From NCBI GenBank assembly GCA_903927605.1, contig CAIYNT010000229.1, positions 1 through 33,999 on the forward strand: a DNA stretch of 33,999 nucleotides, read 5' to 3'. Shown here piece after piece: positions 8,458 to 16,232 of this stretch. How positions within the stretch are numbered: the first letter of the stretch is position 1; every line of letters begins with the position of its first letter. The notes below the pieces were generated by a model, which worked only from the letters and a program-made list of their open reading frames with translations, made no database searches and was not told the DNA's origin. Made by a program: the position numbers and the translations under genes. This DNA is from an uncultured Holophagaceae bacterium. Lineage in GTDB: Bacteria; Acidobacteriota; Holophagae; Holophagales; Holophagaceae.

Positions 8458-9900
8458 ATGCCTTCAGCCGCTCCCACCAAGCCCGCCGCCCGTCTAGGCG
8501 CCAAGATCCGCCTCCTCCGCCGCCAGGAGGGTCTCAGCCAGGTCCAGTTGGCGGAGGCCCTGGGCATCAGCCCCAGTTACCTGAACCTCATCGAGGGGAA
8601 CAAGCGGCCCCTCACGGCGCCGCTGCTGATCCGCCTCGCCCAGCAGTTCAAGCTTGACCTGAAGACCCTGGCGCCTGAAGAAGACCAGCGCCTGTCCGAC
8701 GACCTCATGGAGGTCTTCGGCGACTCCCTCTTCGAGCCCCTGGGTCTCCACGCCCAGGATGTGCGTGAACTCGTCCAGAACAGTCCCGATCTGGCCCGGG
8801 GCGTCTTTGAGCTGTACCGCGCCTACCAGCATGCCCAGGACAGTCTCGATACCCTGGCGGCCAAGCTCAGCGACGGCCAAGGCTTCGATCCCGAGGCCAC
8901 GCGGCTACCCTCGGAGGAGGTCGGTGATTTCATCCAGCAGGCCATGAACCATTTCCCCGAACTGGAGTCCGCCGCAGAGTCCTTCTGGACCAGCATGGCC
9001 CTGGATGCCGACCACCTCTATCCCGGTCTCGTATCGGCCTTCGAGGCGCGCGGTATCCAGGTGTGCATTCATCGCATGTCTGAGGGTCCCGGCCTGCTCC
9101 GCCGCTTCGACCCGAACCGCCGCACCGTCAGCCTGTCCGAACTATTACCCCAGCGCAGCCGCACCTTCCAGCTGGCTCACCAGCTCGCCCTGCTCGAGCA
9201 CAGTGAACTGCTGGATCGGCTCACCAACCATTCATTGCTTCGCACGAGCGCATCCCGCGCTCTGGCTCGGGTGGCCCTGGCCAACTACTTCGCAAGCGCC
9301 GTGCTCATGCCCTACGAGCGGTTCCTGAAGGCAGTGAAGACCGAGCGCTACGACATCGACATCCTGGCACGCCGCTTCCAGGCCAGCTTCGAACAGGTCT
9401 GCCACCGTCTCACCACCCTGCGCCGACCGGGTGCCGAGGGCGTGCCCTTCCACTTTCTGCGTATCGACATCGCCGGCAACATCTCCAAGAGCTTCTCCGC
9501 CTCGGGCATCCGCTTCGCCCGCTTCTCCGGCGCCTGCCCCCGCTGGAATGCCCATGCCGCCTTCCTTACGCCGGGTCTCATCCGCACTCAGATCAGCGAG
9601 ATGCCGGATGGACGGAAGTACTTCTGCATTGCCCGCACCCTGCAAAAGGACACGGGCGGTTATCGTGGCCAGCACGCCATGCAGGCCTTGGGCCTGGGCT
9701 GTGAGATGGGCCACGCAAAGGAGCTCGTCTACGCCGACGGGGTGCGCCTGGATCAGCCCCCCGTTCCAGTCGGGGTCACCTGCCGGCTCTGCGAACGCAC
9801 CGATTGCGAGCAACGGGCCTTCCCGCCCCTCCAACAGGCCTTGAAGATCGAAGAGAACATCCGTCGGACGAGCTTTTATGCCCAGATCGAGAGCCGCTGA
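8458..9900 (+). CDS. XRE-family regulator of RamB/ScfR type (short-chain acyl metabolism)
   Basis: This 480-residue cytoplasmic regulator has an N-terminal XRE helix-turn-helix (about 13-67, with QVQLAEALGISPSYLNLIE), a middle domain related to the IrrE/ImmA metallopeptidase fold and a C-terminal ScfR-type domain. The peptidase motif is degenerate, HQLALLEH (241-248) instead of HExxH, as usual in this regulator family. Four C-terminal cysteines (415, 442, 445, 450) could bind a metal or cluster. Family members such as RamB of actinobacteria control isocitrate lyase, malate synthase or methylcitrate genes in response to acyl-CoA. Divergence from aceA makes that role likely. The ATG at 8458 follows an AGG-containing site. 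Its stop abuts the next gene's stop without a spare base. Confidence 0.88.
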   Translation: MPSAAPTKPAARLGAKIRLLRRQEGLSQVQLAEALGISPSYLNLIEGNKRPLTAPLLIRLAQQFKLDLKTLAPEEDQRLSDDLMEVFGDSLFEPLGLHAQDVRELVQNSPDLARGVFELYRAYQHAQDSLDTLAAKLSDGQGFDPEATRLPSEEVGDFIQQAMNHFPELESAAESFWTSMALDADHLYPGLVSAFEARGIQVCIHRMSEGPGLLRRFDPNRRTVSLSELLPQRSRTFQLAHQLALLEHSELLDRLTNHSLLRTSASRALARVALANYFASAVLMPYERFLKAVKTERYDIDILARRFQASFEQVCHRLTTLRRPGAEGVPFHFLRIDIAGNISKSFSASGIRFARFSGACPRWNAHAAFLTPGLIRTQISEMPDGRKYFCIARTLQKDTGGYRGQHAMQALGLGCEMGHAKELVYADGVRLDQPPVPVGVTCRLCERTDCEQRAFPPLQQALKIEENIRRTSFYAQIESR

Positions 9901-10947
9901 TCAACCCCGTCCCAGCCGCCCCAGGGGTTCCTCAATCCAGCGGTGCACGACCGCGGCAGCGAGGATCGCCAAGCCCAGTGCCAAGCTGAAACCCAGACCA
10001 CCTGACACATGGGACGCCACCAGCTTCATGGTGAAGGGGTGAAGCAGATAGAGGCCGTAGCTCCAATCACCCAGCCGCGATAGGAGCTTCCCGAACCATC
10101 CAGGTTCGCCATCCCGTGCGAAAGCGGCCAGGGTCACCAGAGTCGTGACGACGAGCAGGTAACCGTACCGGAGCCAACCTGTCAGGGCGGTAAGGTGATC
10201 GAAGAACTGGGGCCAGGGGAGCAGCAGGAGCCCTACGAAGGGCAGCGCCAGGAGGAGGGCGAACTTGGGGTCGAGGCGCTCTTCTGTGCTGGCGTGAAAT
10301 CCTGCCACCAGGCCGCCCCAGGCCATGAGGAAAATCTGGTTGGGGGCCATTACATAGGTATGGAAGCGGTTCCACTGCTCTTGGCCCATGACGCCATGCA
10401 GGGTGGAAGGCAGGCTCCAGAGCCACAGTCCAATGGCCAACGCCCCTAGGAACCAGACCCCCCCCCGTTCCCGCAACCAGGCCAACACCGGGTAGGTGAA
10501 GTAAAGCAGAGCCACCAGACCCACGTACCAACCTCCGGTCACCAGGGCATGGTTGGGGTGGATGGCGCCGAAGGTGAGCGTGAGGTTCTCCAGGATGAAT
10601 CGCCAGGAGGGCTGTGGCCCCATGCCCAGGTGGAAGGCCAGGTTCATGGCACAGGCCAGATAAAAGACCGGCGCCAGCCGCAGGAAGCGGCGCAACCAGA
10701 AGCGGCCCAGGCCCTCCTTCCGGATGCGCCCCCAAGATGAGGTGCGGAACAGCAGGAAACCACTCAACACGAAGAAGGCCGATACGCTGTAGTTCCCCAG
10801 CTTCGCCGTGGCCATGTTCAGGCCCGAACCCGACCGTGACAGATCGAACCACACGCTGAGGTGGTATACCGCCACACAGAGCACCAGGATGCCCCGGAGG
10901 GGATCCAGAAAGCCAAGACGGCCCGAAGGTCTACCGGTAGCAGACAA
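9901..10947 (-). CDS. Acyltransferase 3 family membrane protein
   Basis: A 348-residue multi-spanning protein of the acyltransferase 3 family (OafA/NodX-like), which transfers acetyl or other acyl groups to surface sugars or lipids at the cytoplasmic membrane. The N-terminal signature LDPLRGILVLCVAVYH carries the family's LDGLRG-like start and conserved His. SVSAFFVLSGFLLFR and the R-x-LRLAPVFY segment follow. About ten hydrophobic helices can be drawn, and the protein ends in a basic tail (LGRLGRG). The only start that retains the signature is TTG at 10947, which lies 17 bases inside the purM 3' end without a clear ribosome-binding site, so translation may be coupled to purM. Confidence 0.88.
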   Translation of the reverse strand: MSATGRPSGRLGFLDPLRGILVLCVAVYHLSVWFDLSRSGSGLNMATAKLGNYSVSAFFVLSGFLLFRTSSWGRIRKEGLGRFWLRRFLRLAPVFYLACAMNLAFHLGMGPQPSWRFILENLTLTFGAIHPNHALVTGGWYVGLVALLYFTYPVLAWLRERGGVWFLGALAIGLWLWSLPSTLHGVMGQEQWNRFHTYVMAPNQIFLMAWGGLVAGFHASTEERLDPKFALLLALPFVGLLLLPWPQFFDHLTALTGWLRYGYLLVVTTLVTLAAFARDGEPGWFGKLLSRLGDWSYGLYLLHPFTMKLVASHVSGGLGFSLALGLAILAAAVVHRWIEEPLGRLGRG

Positions 10948-11965
10948 CGCCAGAACCGCAGGTCAGGCGCCCCATTACCCAGGCTGGTTCTTCGGCTGCG
11001 TGAAGGTCGGCGAGCACTTCACCGACCCGGTCGGCCTTCGCCACCAGCACCATGCCCACGCCCAGATTCAGGGCCTGGCGGACATCGTCGAGACCCAGGC
11101 CGCCTTTCTCCATGAGGTACCTGAACAGGGTCGGGATCTGCCAGCTCATGGTGTCAATCTCGGCATCAAGGGTCTTGGGCAGCACGCGGGGAATGTTGTC
11201 GGTGAGGCCACCACCGGTGATGTGGGCCATGGCCACCAGCTTGTGAGCCTTTACCAGTGGCAGGACCGCTGCCAGGTAACTGCGGTGGATGGCAAGAAGA
11301 GCCTGGGCCACGGTCTGTGTCGTGCCCGGTAGAACATCATTCGCATCCAGTTTCTCCAGCTCGAAGCAGACCTTCCGAGCCAGGGAATAGCCGTTGGTGT
11401 GCAGGCCCGAACTGGGCAGGCCGATCAGCACGTCGCCCTCGGCCATGGCGTCCAGGCGCGGCAGCAGATCCGCCTCGTCCACGATGCCTACGATGGTGCC
11501 AGCCACATCCACTTCACCCTCGGCATAGACGCCCGGCATCTCCGCCAGTTCGCCTCCGATCAGGGCACAGCTTGCCGACTTGCAGGCCGTGGCCATGCCC
11601 TTCACGATCTGCTCGATGACCTCGGGCTCCAGCCGCTGGGCGGCGATGTAGTCCAGGAAGAACAGCGGCCGGGCGCCCTGCACCAGGATGTCATTGATGC
11701 AGTGGTTCACCAGATCCTGGCCGACGGTGTCCCAGATCCCGGCCCGCCGAGCCACTTTCATCTTGGTACCCACGCCGTCCATGCTGCTGACAAGGATGGG
11801 TTTCGCCTCCGGGAACCGGGCATCGAAAAGGCCGCCAAACAGGCCGATGTCGCTGCGGACCCCGGGGGTTCTGGTGGCCTTCACATGGGGTTTGATGCGG
11901 CGAAGCGCCTCGTCCTGGCGGTTGATGTCCACGCCGCTGGACGCGTAGCTGACCTTCTCGCTCAT
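10931..11965 (-). CDS. purM: Phosphoribosylformylglycinamidine cyclo-ligase (AIR synthetase)
   Basis: The 344-residue enzyme closes the imidazole ring in the fifth step of purine synthesis, converting FGAM and ATP to AIR. Family blocks are SYASSGVDI at the N-terminus, SSMDGVGTKMKVA, VNHCINDILVQGARPLFFLDY (shortened to NDILVQGARPLFFLDY), ALIGGELAEMPG and ITGGGLTDNIPRVLP. Length equals that of E. coli PurM. The open frame runs hundreds of codons further upstream, but that part has no family similarity and covers the divergent gene. The start is ATG 11965 with GGGAG six bases before it; an ATG one codon earlier is too close to that site. The downstream acyltransferase overlaps its stop. The common partner purN is not adjacent. 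Confidence 0.96.
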   Translation of the reverse strand: MSEKVSYASSGVDINRQDEALRRIKPHVKATRTPGVRSDIGLFGGLFDARFPEAKPILVSSMDGVGTKMKVARRAGIWDTVGQDLVNHCINDILVQGARPLFFLDYIAAQRLEPEVIEQIVKGMATACKSASCALIGGELAEMPGVYAEGEVDVAGTIVGIVDEADLLPRLDAMAEGDVLIGLPSSGLHTNGYSLARKVCFELEKLDANDVLPGTTQTVAQALLAIHRSYLAAVLPLVKAHKLVAMAHITGGGLTDNIPRVLPKTLDAEIDTMSWQIPTLFRYLMEKGGLGLDDVRQALNLGVGMVLVAKADRVGEVLADLHAAEEPAWVMGRLTCGSGVVCYR

Positions 11966-12055
11966 CATCTCTCCCGAATCCCCCATGATCCCACAGGGGG
12001 CTTTCCCATCTGACTCGAATCCTTGCACTGGAAATGGCCTATCCTTGGAAGTGCT

Positions 12056-12748
12056 ATGGGCGCACTCTCCGTTGGTCCCGTTAGTCCGGTCGCTGTGGGC
12101 ATTCTCGCGACCCCTAAACCTGTTATTCAACCGGTGGCGGTCCCCCCGGGCCAGAATGGGAAATCCTCTGGACCCTCGGGCCTCTCGGTCCAGGACTTGG
12201 CCCAGAGCCTGTTCCAGCGGACCCTCCAGGCCACCACCCTGTATTCGGTTGCCGAACCTGCCTCTGGCAGCGCCAGCCTGGCTCAGGATGCGACGGCCTC
12301 CCTGCTGGCCGCCTTGACCCCGCCGCAGGCCACGGCCGACACCACACCGACTTCCTCGGCCACGACCAATCCGACGGTGGTCCAGGCCTCGAGCACCTCC
12401 TCCCCAGCTGCCCCTGCCACCAGCCTTCAGGACCTGCCTGCCTCCCAGGATGCCTTCGGTACCAGCTTGAGCCCGGATTTCGCCATGCAGACGGCCCTGC
12501 GCTTTGGTGCAGGCGTTGTCGCCGAGGCGGTCGCCTCCGCGATCCCTGCCACCAACCTGGGGGCAGGTCTGGTACGGGATGCGACGGCAGTGTTGCGCCT
12601 CGGAAATCTTCAGCCCCACGCCGGCGGCCCCGGTCCCGAAGCCTTCGCGCAACCCCAGGGTGCCACTCAACGCATTCTTCGAAGCTATGAGACCGGCCCC
12701 GTGAACTCGGCCTCCCAGGGCGCCAGCACCGTGGACCTCCTCGCCTGA
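12056..12748 (+). CDS. Low-complexity hypothetical protein (Ala/Ser/Thr/Pro-rich)
   Basis: A 230-residue protein with no recognised domain. The composition is dominated by Ala, Ser, Thr, Pro and Gln. A central low-complexity stretch (about 85-135) looks like a disordered linker, and the flanking segments could form amphipathic helices (SVQDLAQSLFQRTLQATTL and FAMQTALRFGAGVVAEAV). There is no transmembrane segment or convincing signal peptide. I chose ATG 12056, with GGAAG close upstream; an in-frame ATG 11 codons earlier is the alternative. It is divergent from purM and precedes folE by 44 bases. Codon use matches the neighbours, which favours a real gene. Confidence 0.55.
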   Translation: MGALSVGPVSPVAVGILATPKPVIQPVAVPPGQNGKSSGPSGLSVQDLAQSLFQRTLQATTLYSVAEPASGSASLAQDATASLLAALTPPQATADTTPTSSATTNPTVVQASSTSSPAAPATSLQDLPASQDAFGTSLSPDFAMQTALRFGAGVVAEAVASAIPATNLGAGLVRDATAVLRLGNLQPHAGGPGPEAFAQPQGATQRILRSYETGPVNSASQGASTVDLLA

Positions 12749-12792
12749 ACACCTCATGATTCCAGGCTACAAGGGCGTAGACTTGCAAGATC

Positions 12793-13356
12793 ATGACCGA
12801 CCAACCTGCTTTTCCTGTCGATCGAGCCGCCTCCGAGGTTGCCGTTCGCGCCCTGCTGCGTAGCTTCGGGCTGGATCCAGACGAACCGGAGCTGAAGGAC
12901 ACGCCGACCCGGGTGACGGACTTCTGGGCCGAACGGCTGGCGGGTTACGGAGTGGATCTCTCAGCCGAGTTGAGGCCCCTACCCGGCGACCTGGCGCCGG
13001 TGCCTGTCATTCTTGAGCGCATTCCCTTCGTCAGCACCTGCGAGCACCACCTGGCCCCCTTCGAAGGCCACGCCACCATCGGCTACTTGCCCGGGGAAGG
13101 TGGCACCGTGGGGCTCAGCAAGCTGGTGCGCGTCGTCCAGACCTACGCCTGGCGCCTGCAGGTACAGGAGCGCATGGCCCGGCAGATCGCCGACGCCCTG
13201 CTGACCCACTTGCGCCCTGCCGCCTGGGGCGTCCAGCTGGTCGCCATCCATACTTGCATGGGCCACCGGGGCGTGAAGACGCCGGGTGTGCCCGTGCGGA
13301 CCACCCTGATGGGCGGGGCCTGGGAGGCCCATCCTCCCTCTCCGTTCCTGGCCTGA
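12793..13356 (+). CDS. folE: GTP cyclohydrolase I
   Basis: The 187-residue enzyme converts GTP to dihydroneopterin triphosphate, the entry step for tetrahydrofolate and other pterins. It works as a cytoplasmic decamer. Key blocks are DTPTRV, the zinc and active-site motif STCEHHLAPFEG (Cys83 and His86), VGLSKLVRVV, QERMARQIADAL and AIHTCMGHRGV with the third zinc ligand Cys155. The E. coli equivalents are Cys110, His113 and Cys181, so the zinc site is intact. The N-terminus is shorter than in E. coli FolE, as in many bacteria. Only a weak ribosome-binding site precedes the ATG. Other folate genes are not in the window. Confidence 0.97.
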   Translation: MTDQPAFPVDRAASEVAVRALLRSFGLDPDEPELKDTPTRVTDFWAERLAGYGVDLSAELRPLPGDLAPVPVILERIPFVSTCEHHLAPFEGHATIGYLPGEGGTVGLSKLVRVVQTYAWRLQVQERMARQIADALLTHLRPAAWGVQLVAIHTCMGHRGVKTPGVPVRTTLMGGAWEAHPPSPFLA

Positions 13357-13419
13357 GAACTCGGCCATGTCCAGCGTCGCTTTGGATCCTGGCGGGACTC
13401 AACTCTTTCCGGAGGCTGC

Positions 13420-13725
13420 ATGCACTACCTGTTGATGTACGACGTAACCCCGGATTATCTGACGCGGCGGGCGGAGTTCCGAGACGAACATCTGACCCTG
13501 GCTTGGCAGTCTCACGAACGGGGTGAGCTGGTGCTGGGCGGCGCTCTGGCGGATCCGGTGGACGGTTCCTTGCTGCTGTTCCGCGGAGAATCTTCCGAGG
13601 TCGCGGAGCGGTTCGCGGCAGCCGACCCCTATGTCCATCATGGGCTGGTAGCCCGCTGGCGGGTGCGTCCCTGGATCACCGTGGTCGGTGCCGAGGCCGC
13701 CACACCGGTACATCCGGCCTCCTGA
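13420..13725 (+). CDS. YciI-like protein
   Basis: A 101-residue protein of the YciI-related, dimeric alpha-beta (ferredoxin-like) fold. Typical features are the N-terminal beta strand MHYLLMYDV, the R-x-x-F/H pattern with EHL after it, the GELVLGGALADPVDG hairpin and the DPYVHHGL segment carrying the conserved Asp and His that line the putative active site. Molecular function in this family is mostly unknown. A clear GGAGG lies four bases before the ATG. The gene follows folE by 63 bases on the same strand. Confidence 0.85.
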   Translation: MHYLLMYDVTPDYLTRRAEFRDEHLTLAWQSHERGELVLGGALADPVDGSLLLFRGESSEVAERFAAADPYVHHGLVARWRVRPWITVVGAEAATPVHPAS

Positions 13726-13750
13726 TCTGGCACCCGGTTACCCTGGCCTC

Positions 13751-14071
13751 ATGTCAATCCCCACGCCTGAATTGAAGCTCGGCTACGAGCTGTTCTCCAA
13801 GCTGCTGAACTGGGCAGCGGGGAAGCGGCAGTCCAAGCGGCTGGAGGCGCTGAAATCGGCAGCTTTCCAGGAACTGTTGAAGGGCGACGGGGCGGACCTG
13901 GATCTGGTGGCCTCGGTGCTGAAGGAGATTCACAAGGCCGCAGATACTTCCGCCAAGGCCATTCGGCTGGAAAGCCTCTACGACAGCGCCACCAAGCCGT
14001 CCACCAAATCCAAGAAGCCCGAACCGCGGCGTAAAGACGGGGCCAAGAAGTCCGGGTCCCGCAAATCCTGA
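13751..14071 (+). CDS. Hypothetical protein with basic C-terminal tail
   Basis: A 106-residue protein that I do not recognise. The first 75 residues are predicted helical and amphipathic (GYELFSKLLNWAAGKRQSKR, then FQELLKGDGADLDLVASVL), and the last 30 are Lys/Arg/Ser/Pro-rich (KSKKPEPRRKDGAKKSGSRK). That tail suggests nucleic-acid or ribosome contact, but this is only compositional. The start is taken at ATG 13751; an in-frame ATG 21 codons earlier would overlap the YciI-like gene. No strong ribosome-binding site is visible. It is 15 bases ahead of a small membrane protein on the same strand. Confidence 0.6.
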   Translation: MSIPTPELKLGYELFSKLLNWAAGKRQSKRLEALKSAAFQELLKGDGADLDLVASVLKEIHKAADTSAKAIRLESLYDSATKPSTKSKKPEPRRKDGAKKSGSRKS

Positions 14072-14086
14072 CCCTCTGGAGTCCCC

Positions 14087-14305
14087 ATGAACCTCAAGGC
14101 ATTGGCGGGCTTGGCCCTCATCACCCTTGGTGCGGCCTCGCTGGCCTGGCCGGAGGTTCGCTACACCCGCGCCACCCACGATGCCAAGCTGGGCCCCCTG
14201 GAGTTCACCCTGAAGCAGAAGGAGACCGTCCAAATCCCCGTCTGGGCAGGCCTGGCCTCTGTGGCGTTCGGAACGGTGCTGGTGTGGCGTCGGAAGAAGG
14301 GATGA
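14087..14305 (+). CDS. Small hypothetical membrane protein (DUF3185-like in shape)
   Basis: A 72-residue protein with two hydrophobic helices, about 4-21 and about 50-67, joined by a polar stretch and ending in WRRKKG, so the C-terminus is probably cytoplasmic. GGAG lies five bases before the ATG. The arrangement (short helix, hydrophilic 28-residue linker, helix, basic end) resembles small DUF3185-type inner-membrane proteins, but I cannot confirm that family from memory. Its stop overlaps the next start in ATGA, so the two are translationally coupled. Confidence 0.65.
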   Translation: MNLKALAGLALITLGAASLAWPEVRYTRATHDAKLGPLEFTLKQKETVQIPVWAGLASVAFGTVLVWRRKKG

Positions 14306-14784
14306 CTTCCCAGGAGCAACCCCAGGCCATCCGGATCTTCGTGGATGCGGATGCCTGCCCGGTGAAAGAGGAGATCTTCCGCGTGGCGACGCGGTGTGGA
14401 TTGCAGGTGCTCCTGGTCTCGAATGCACCCTTGCGGGTCCCCCGAAATCCCCTCTTCGAGTCGGTGGTGGTGACGAAGGGGCAGTTCGACGGTGCGGACG
14501 ATTGGATCGTGGAGCAGATCACGGCGGCGGACATTGCAGTCACCGCCGACATCCCTCTGGCGGCCCGCTGCCTTGAAAAGGGTGCCCGGGCCCTGGATGC
14601 AAAGGGCCGCGTCTACTCACCGGAATCCATCGGCGATGCCTTAGCCAGCCGCGAATTGATGGCTCACCTTCGCGCCATGGGCGAGGTGGGCGGCGGCCCT
14701 CTACCCTTTACTCCCCGGGACCGCTCGACCTTTCTACAGCGGCTGGATGACCTCATCCAGGCGCTCCGGCGCGCGAAGCGGTAG
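14302..14784 (+). CDS. UPF0178 (DUF188, YaiI/YqxD) family protein
   Basis: A 160-residue protein of the YaiI/YqxD family (UPF0178), related to the PIN/NYN-type nuclease fold. The family hallmarks are IFVDADACPVKEEIFR at the N-terminus, VVTKGQFDGADDWIVE, AADIAVTADIPLAARC and the C-terminal FTPRDRSTFLQRLD. Conserved Asp residues (DADACP, GADDWI, TADIPL) could form an acidic metal site. Biochemical function is not established for the family. I place the start at ATG 14302, overlapping the previous TGA, with GAAGAAGGG immediately upstream. A GTG six codons earlier is possible. Confidence 0.92.
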   Translation: MTSQEQPQAIRIFVDADACPVKEEIFRVATRCGLQVLLVSNAPLRVPRNPLFESVVVTKGQFDGADDWIVEQITAADIAVTADIPLAARCLEKGARALDAKGRVYSPESIGDALASRELMAHLRAMGEVGGGPLPFTPRDRSTFLQRLDDLIQALRRAKR

Positions 14785-14835
14785 ACTGAAAAGACGGCTG
14801 GATCAGCTTCAACCTCTTTTGTGATCGGATTCACC

Positions 14836-15012
14836 ATGGCTAGAAAGCCCAACTACAACTTCGAAAAGCGGCAGAAGGACCTGGCTCGCCAGAAGAAGAA
14901 GGAAGAGAAGTTGCAGAAGAAAGCTCTCAAGAAGGACGCCTTGGGCAACGACATCCCCGAGACTGAAGAATCGGAAGAGCCCACAGTCGAAAGCGATTCC
15001 ACTGAAGCCTAA
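14836..15012 (+). CDS. Small conserved basic/acidic protein
   Basis: A 58-residue protein starting MARKPNYNFEKRQKDLARQKKK. The N-terminal two thirds are strongly basic and helical (Lys/Arg/Gln) and the last third is acidic (ETEESEEP). Small proteins beginning MARKPNY-FE occur widely in proteobacteria; I recall them as uncharacterised. The charge split suggests binding to RNA or ribosomes, which is inference. The weak ribosome-binding site before ATG 14836 makes the start less secure, but the conserved N-terminus supports it over the upstream in-frame codon. Confidence 0.65.
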   Translation: MARKPNYNFEKRQKDLARQKKKEEKLQKKALKKDALGNDIPETEESEEPTVESDSTEA

Positions 15013-15039
15013 TTACACGCCACCCCCGGGAGGCACACC

Positions 15040-15516
15040 TTGGATTCGAGCACCGAAACGGCCTTTCAGGCCCTGCTGAACCTTCCCGTGGCCGCCCTGG
15101 GAACCTTGCATCAGGGGGTGCCCTTCGTCTCCATGGTGCCCATCGTGCCTGCTCAGGATGGCTCCGGCTTCCTCATCCATGTGAGCCGACTGGCCCAGCA
15201 CACCAAGGATCTGATGGCGGACGGCCGGATCAGTCTCCTGCTCATGCAGCCGCTGGAAGAAGAGCAGGACCCACTGGCCCTGCCTCGGCTGACCCTGCAG
15301 GGTGAAGCTGAAGCGATTTCCGTGGGCTCCAGTGCCCACGACTCGGTGGCGGCAGCTTATTTGGCGCGATTCCCGCAGGCTGAAATGACCCTCGGCCTGG
15401 GTGACTTTTCCTTCTTCAGGATCCGGCCCACTTCTGGACGGCTGGTGAGCGGCTTCGGCCGGGCCCTCAGCCTCGATGCTGGCCAGATCCAGGTGGGCCT
15501 CTCCCGGATCGTCTGA
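15040..15516 (+). CDS. Pyridoxamine 5'-phosphate oxidase-like FMN-binding protein
   Basis: A 158-residue protein of the split-barrel FMN-binding (PNPOx-like) superfamily, close to the HugZ/pyridoxamine-oxidase-related group. The first strands are visible as AALGTLHQGVPFVSMVPIVP, followed by LIHVSRLAQHTKDLMADGRISLLLM, whose core SRLAQHTKDLMADGRISLLL carries the conserved Ser and His positions. A C-terminal FFRIRP strand ends the barrel. These proteins reduce flavin-dependent substrates or bind heme; the substrate here is unknown. Translation starts at TTG 15040: GGGAGG sits six bases upstream and no better codon exists. It leads a plus-strand block of redox genes. Confidence 0.82.
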   Translation: MDSSTETAFQALLNLPVAALGTLHQGVPFVSMVPIVPAQDGSGFLIHVSRLAQHTKDLMADGRISLLLMQPLEEEQDPLALPRLTLQGEAEAISVGSSAHDSVAAAYLARFPQAEMTLGLGDFSFFRIRPTSGRLVSGFGRALSLDAGQIQVGLSRIV

Positions 15517-15602
15517 TCTGGGCGCCTCTCGCTATTTCGCGAGAATCGCTCTCGGCCGGTCGGGATACTCTTCTGGCCAGGCTCCATAGAAATTCAGAAT
15601 CC

Positions 15603-15649
15603 ATTCAATAATTCGACTTATTGCTTTGGTACGGAGATGGCTCTATCTT
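15603..15649 (+). promoter_or_regulatory. Rubrerythrin promoter with near-palindromic operator
   Basis: CAATAAtTCGAcTTATTG (15606-15623) is an 18-base near-perfect palindrome (16 of 18 positions symmetric). It overlaps a candidate -35, TTGCTT (15621-15626), spaced 17 bases from TATCTT (15644-15649), with the rubrerythrin ATG 33 bases later. The 17 bases 15603-15619 match 14 of 17 bases at 18812-18828 in front of sod. Overlap with the -35 would suit a repressor such as a Fur/PerR-type protein; the identity is not established. The rest of the 15517-15681 gap holds only a weak hairpin at 15527-15544. Confidence 0.55.
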
Positions 15650-15681
15650 GATGCCGCCGATCGCGGCCCACAGGAGACCCC

Positions 15682-16146
15682 ATGTCCTTCATCGCATCCA
15701 AGACCCACCAGAACCTCAAGGCCGCCTTCGCCGGCGAGAGCCAGGCGAACCGCCGCTATACCTGGATGGCCCAGGTCGCGGAGAAGGAAGGCCTGCCGGA
15801 AGTGGCCGCCCTCTTCAAGCACAGCGCCGACGGCGAAACGGGCCATGCCCTGAGGCACCTCATGTACCTGGCCGCGCAGGCCGGCGACCCAGCCACGGGC
15901 CTGCCTCTGGGCGACTCGCTGACCAATCTGAAGTCCGCCGTGGCCGGCGAGACCTACGAGTACACGGACATGTATCCCGAGTTTGCCCGCCTGGCCCGGG
16001 AGGAAGGCTACGCCGAGATCGCCGCCTGGTTCGAGACCCTGGCCAAGGTTGAGCGCTTCCACGCCGGGCGCTTCCAGGACGCCCTGACGCGCCTTCAGTC
16101 CGGCACCCTCGCTGCCCCCGACGCCGATATCGCCAAGCACGTCTGA
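15682..16146 (+). CDS. Rubrerythrin-type diiron protein without rubredoxin domain
   Basis: A 154-residue ferritin-like four-helix protein of the rubrerythrin family, which reduces hydrogen peroxide at a non-heme diiron centre. All expected ligands are in place: Glu19 (GES), Glu52 with His55 (GETGH), Glu90 and Glu93 (GETYE), and Glu124 with His127 (VERFH). The protein ends soon after the fourth helix, so the CxxC rubredoxin domain of classical rubrerythrin (about 190 residues) is missing, and electrons must come from another donor. ATG 15682 follows AGGAGA. Catalase lies next on the same strand. Its promoter carries a palindrome shared with sod. Confidence 0.93.
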   Translation: MSFIASKTHQNLKAAFAGESQANRRYTWMAQVAEKEGLPEVAALFKHSADGETGHALRHLMYLAAQAGDPATGLPLGDSLTNLKSAVAGETYEYTDMYPEFARLAREEGYAEIAAWFETLAKVERFHAGRFQDALTRLQSGTLAAPDADIAKHV

Positions 16147-16232
16147 CCGTCACCCGGAGGATGATTAGCGCCTGATCAAGAGCGGGTAAAGTCCCGGTCG
16201 GTTTTCCTTCACCCAACTCCACGGAGGGTCCC

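Noticed and set aside
11966..12757. N-terminal extension of the purM frame to 608 codons
   Set aside because: PurM similarity begins exactly at the ribosome-binding-site-preceded ATG 11965, and the extension overlaps a divergent gene.
15527..15544. Hairpin TCTCGC/GCGAGA after the PNPOx-like gene as a terminator
   Set aside because: The 6-bp stem lacks a U-run, so termination is not supported.
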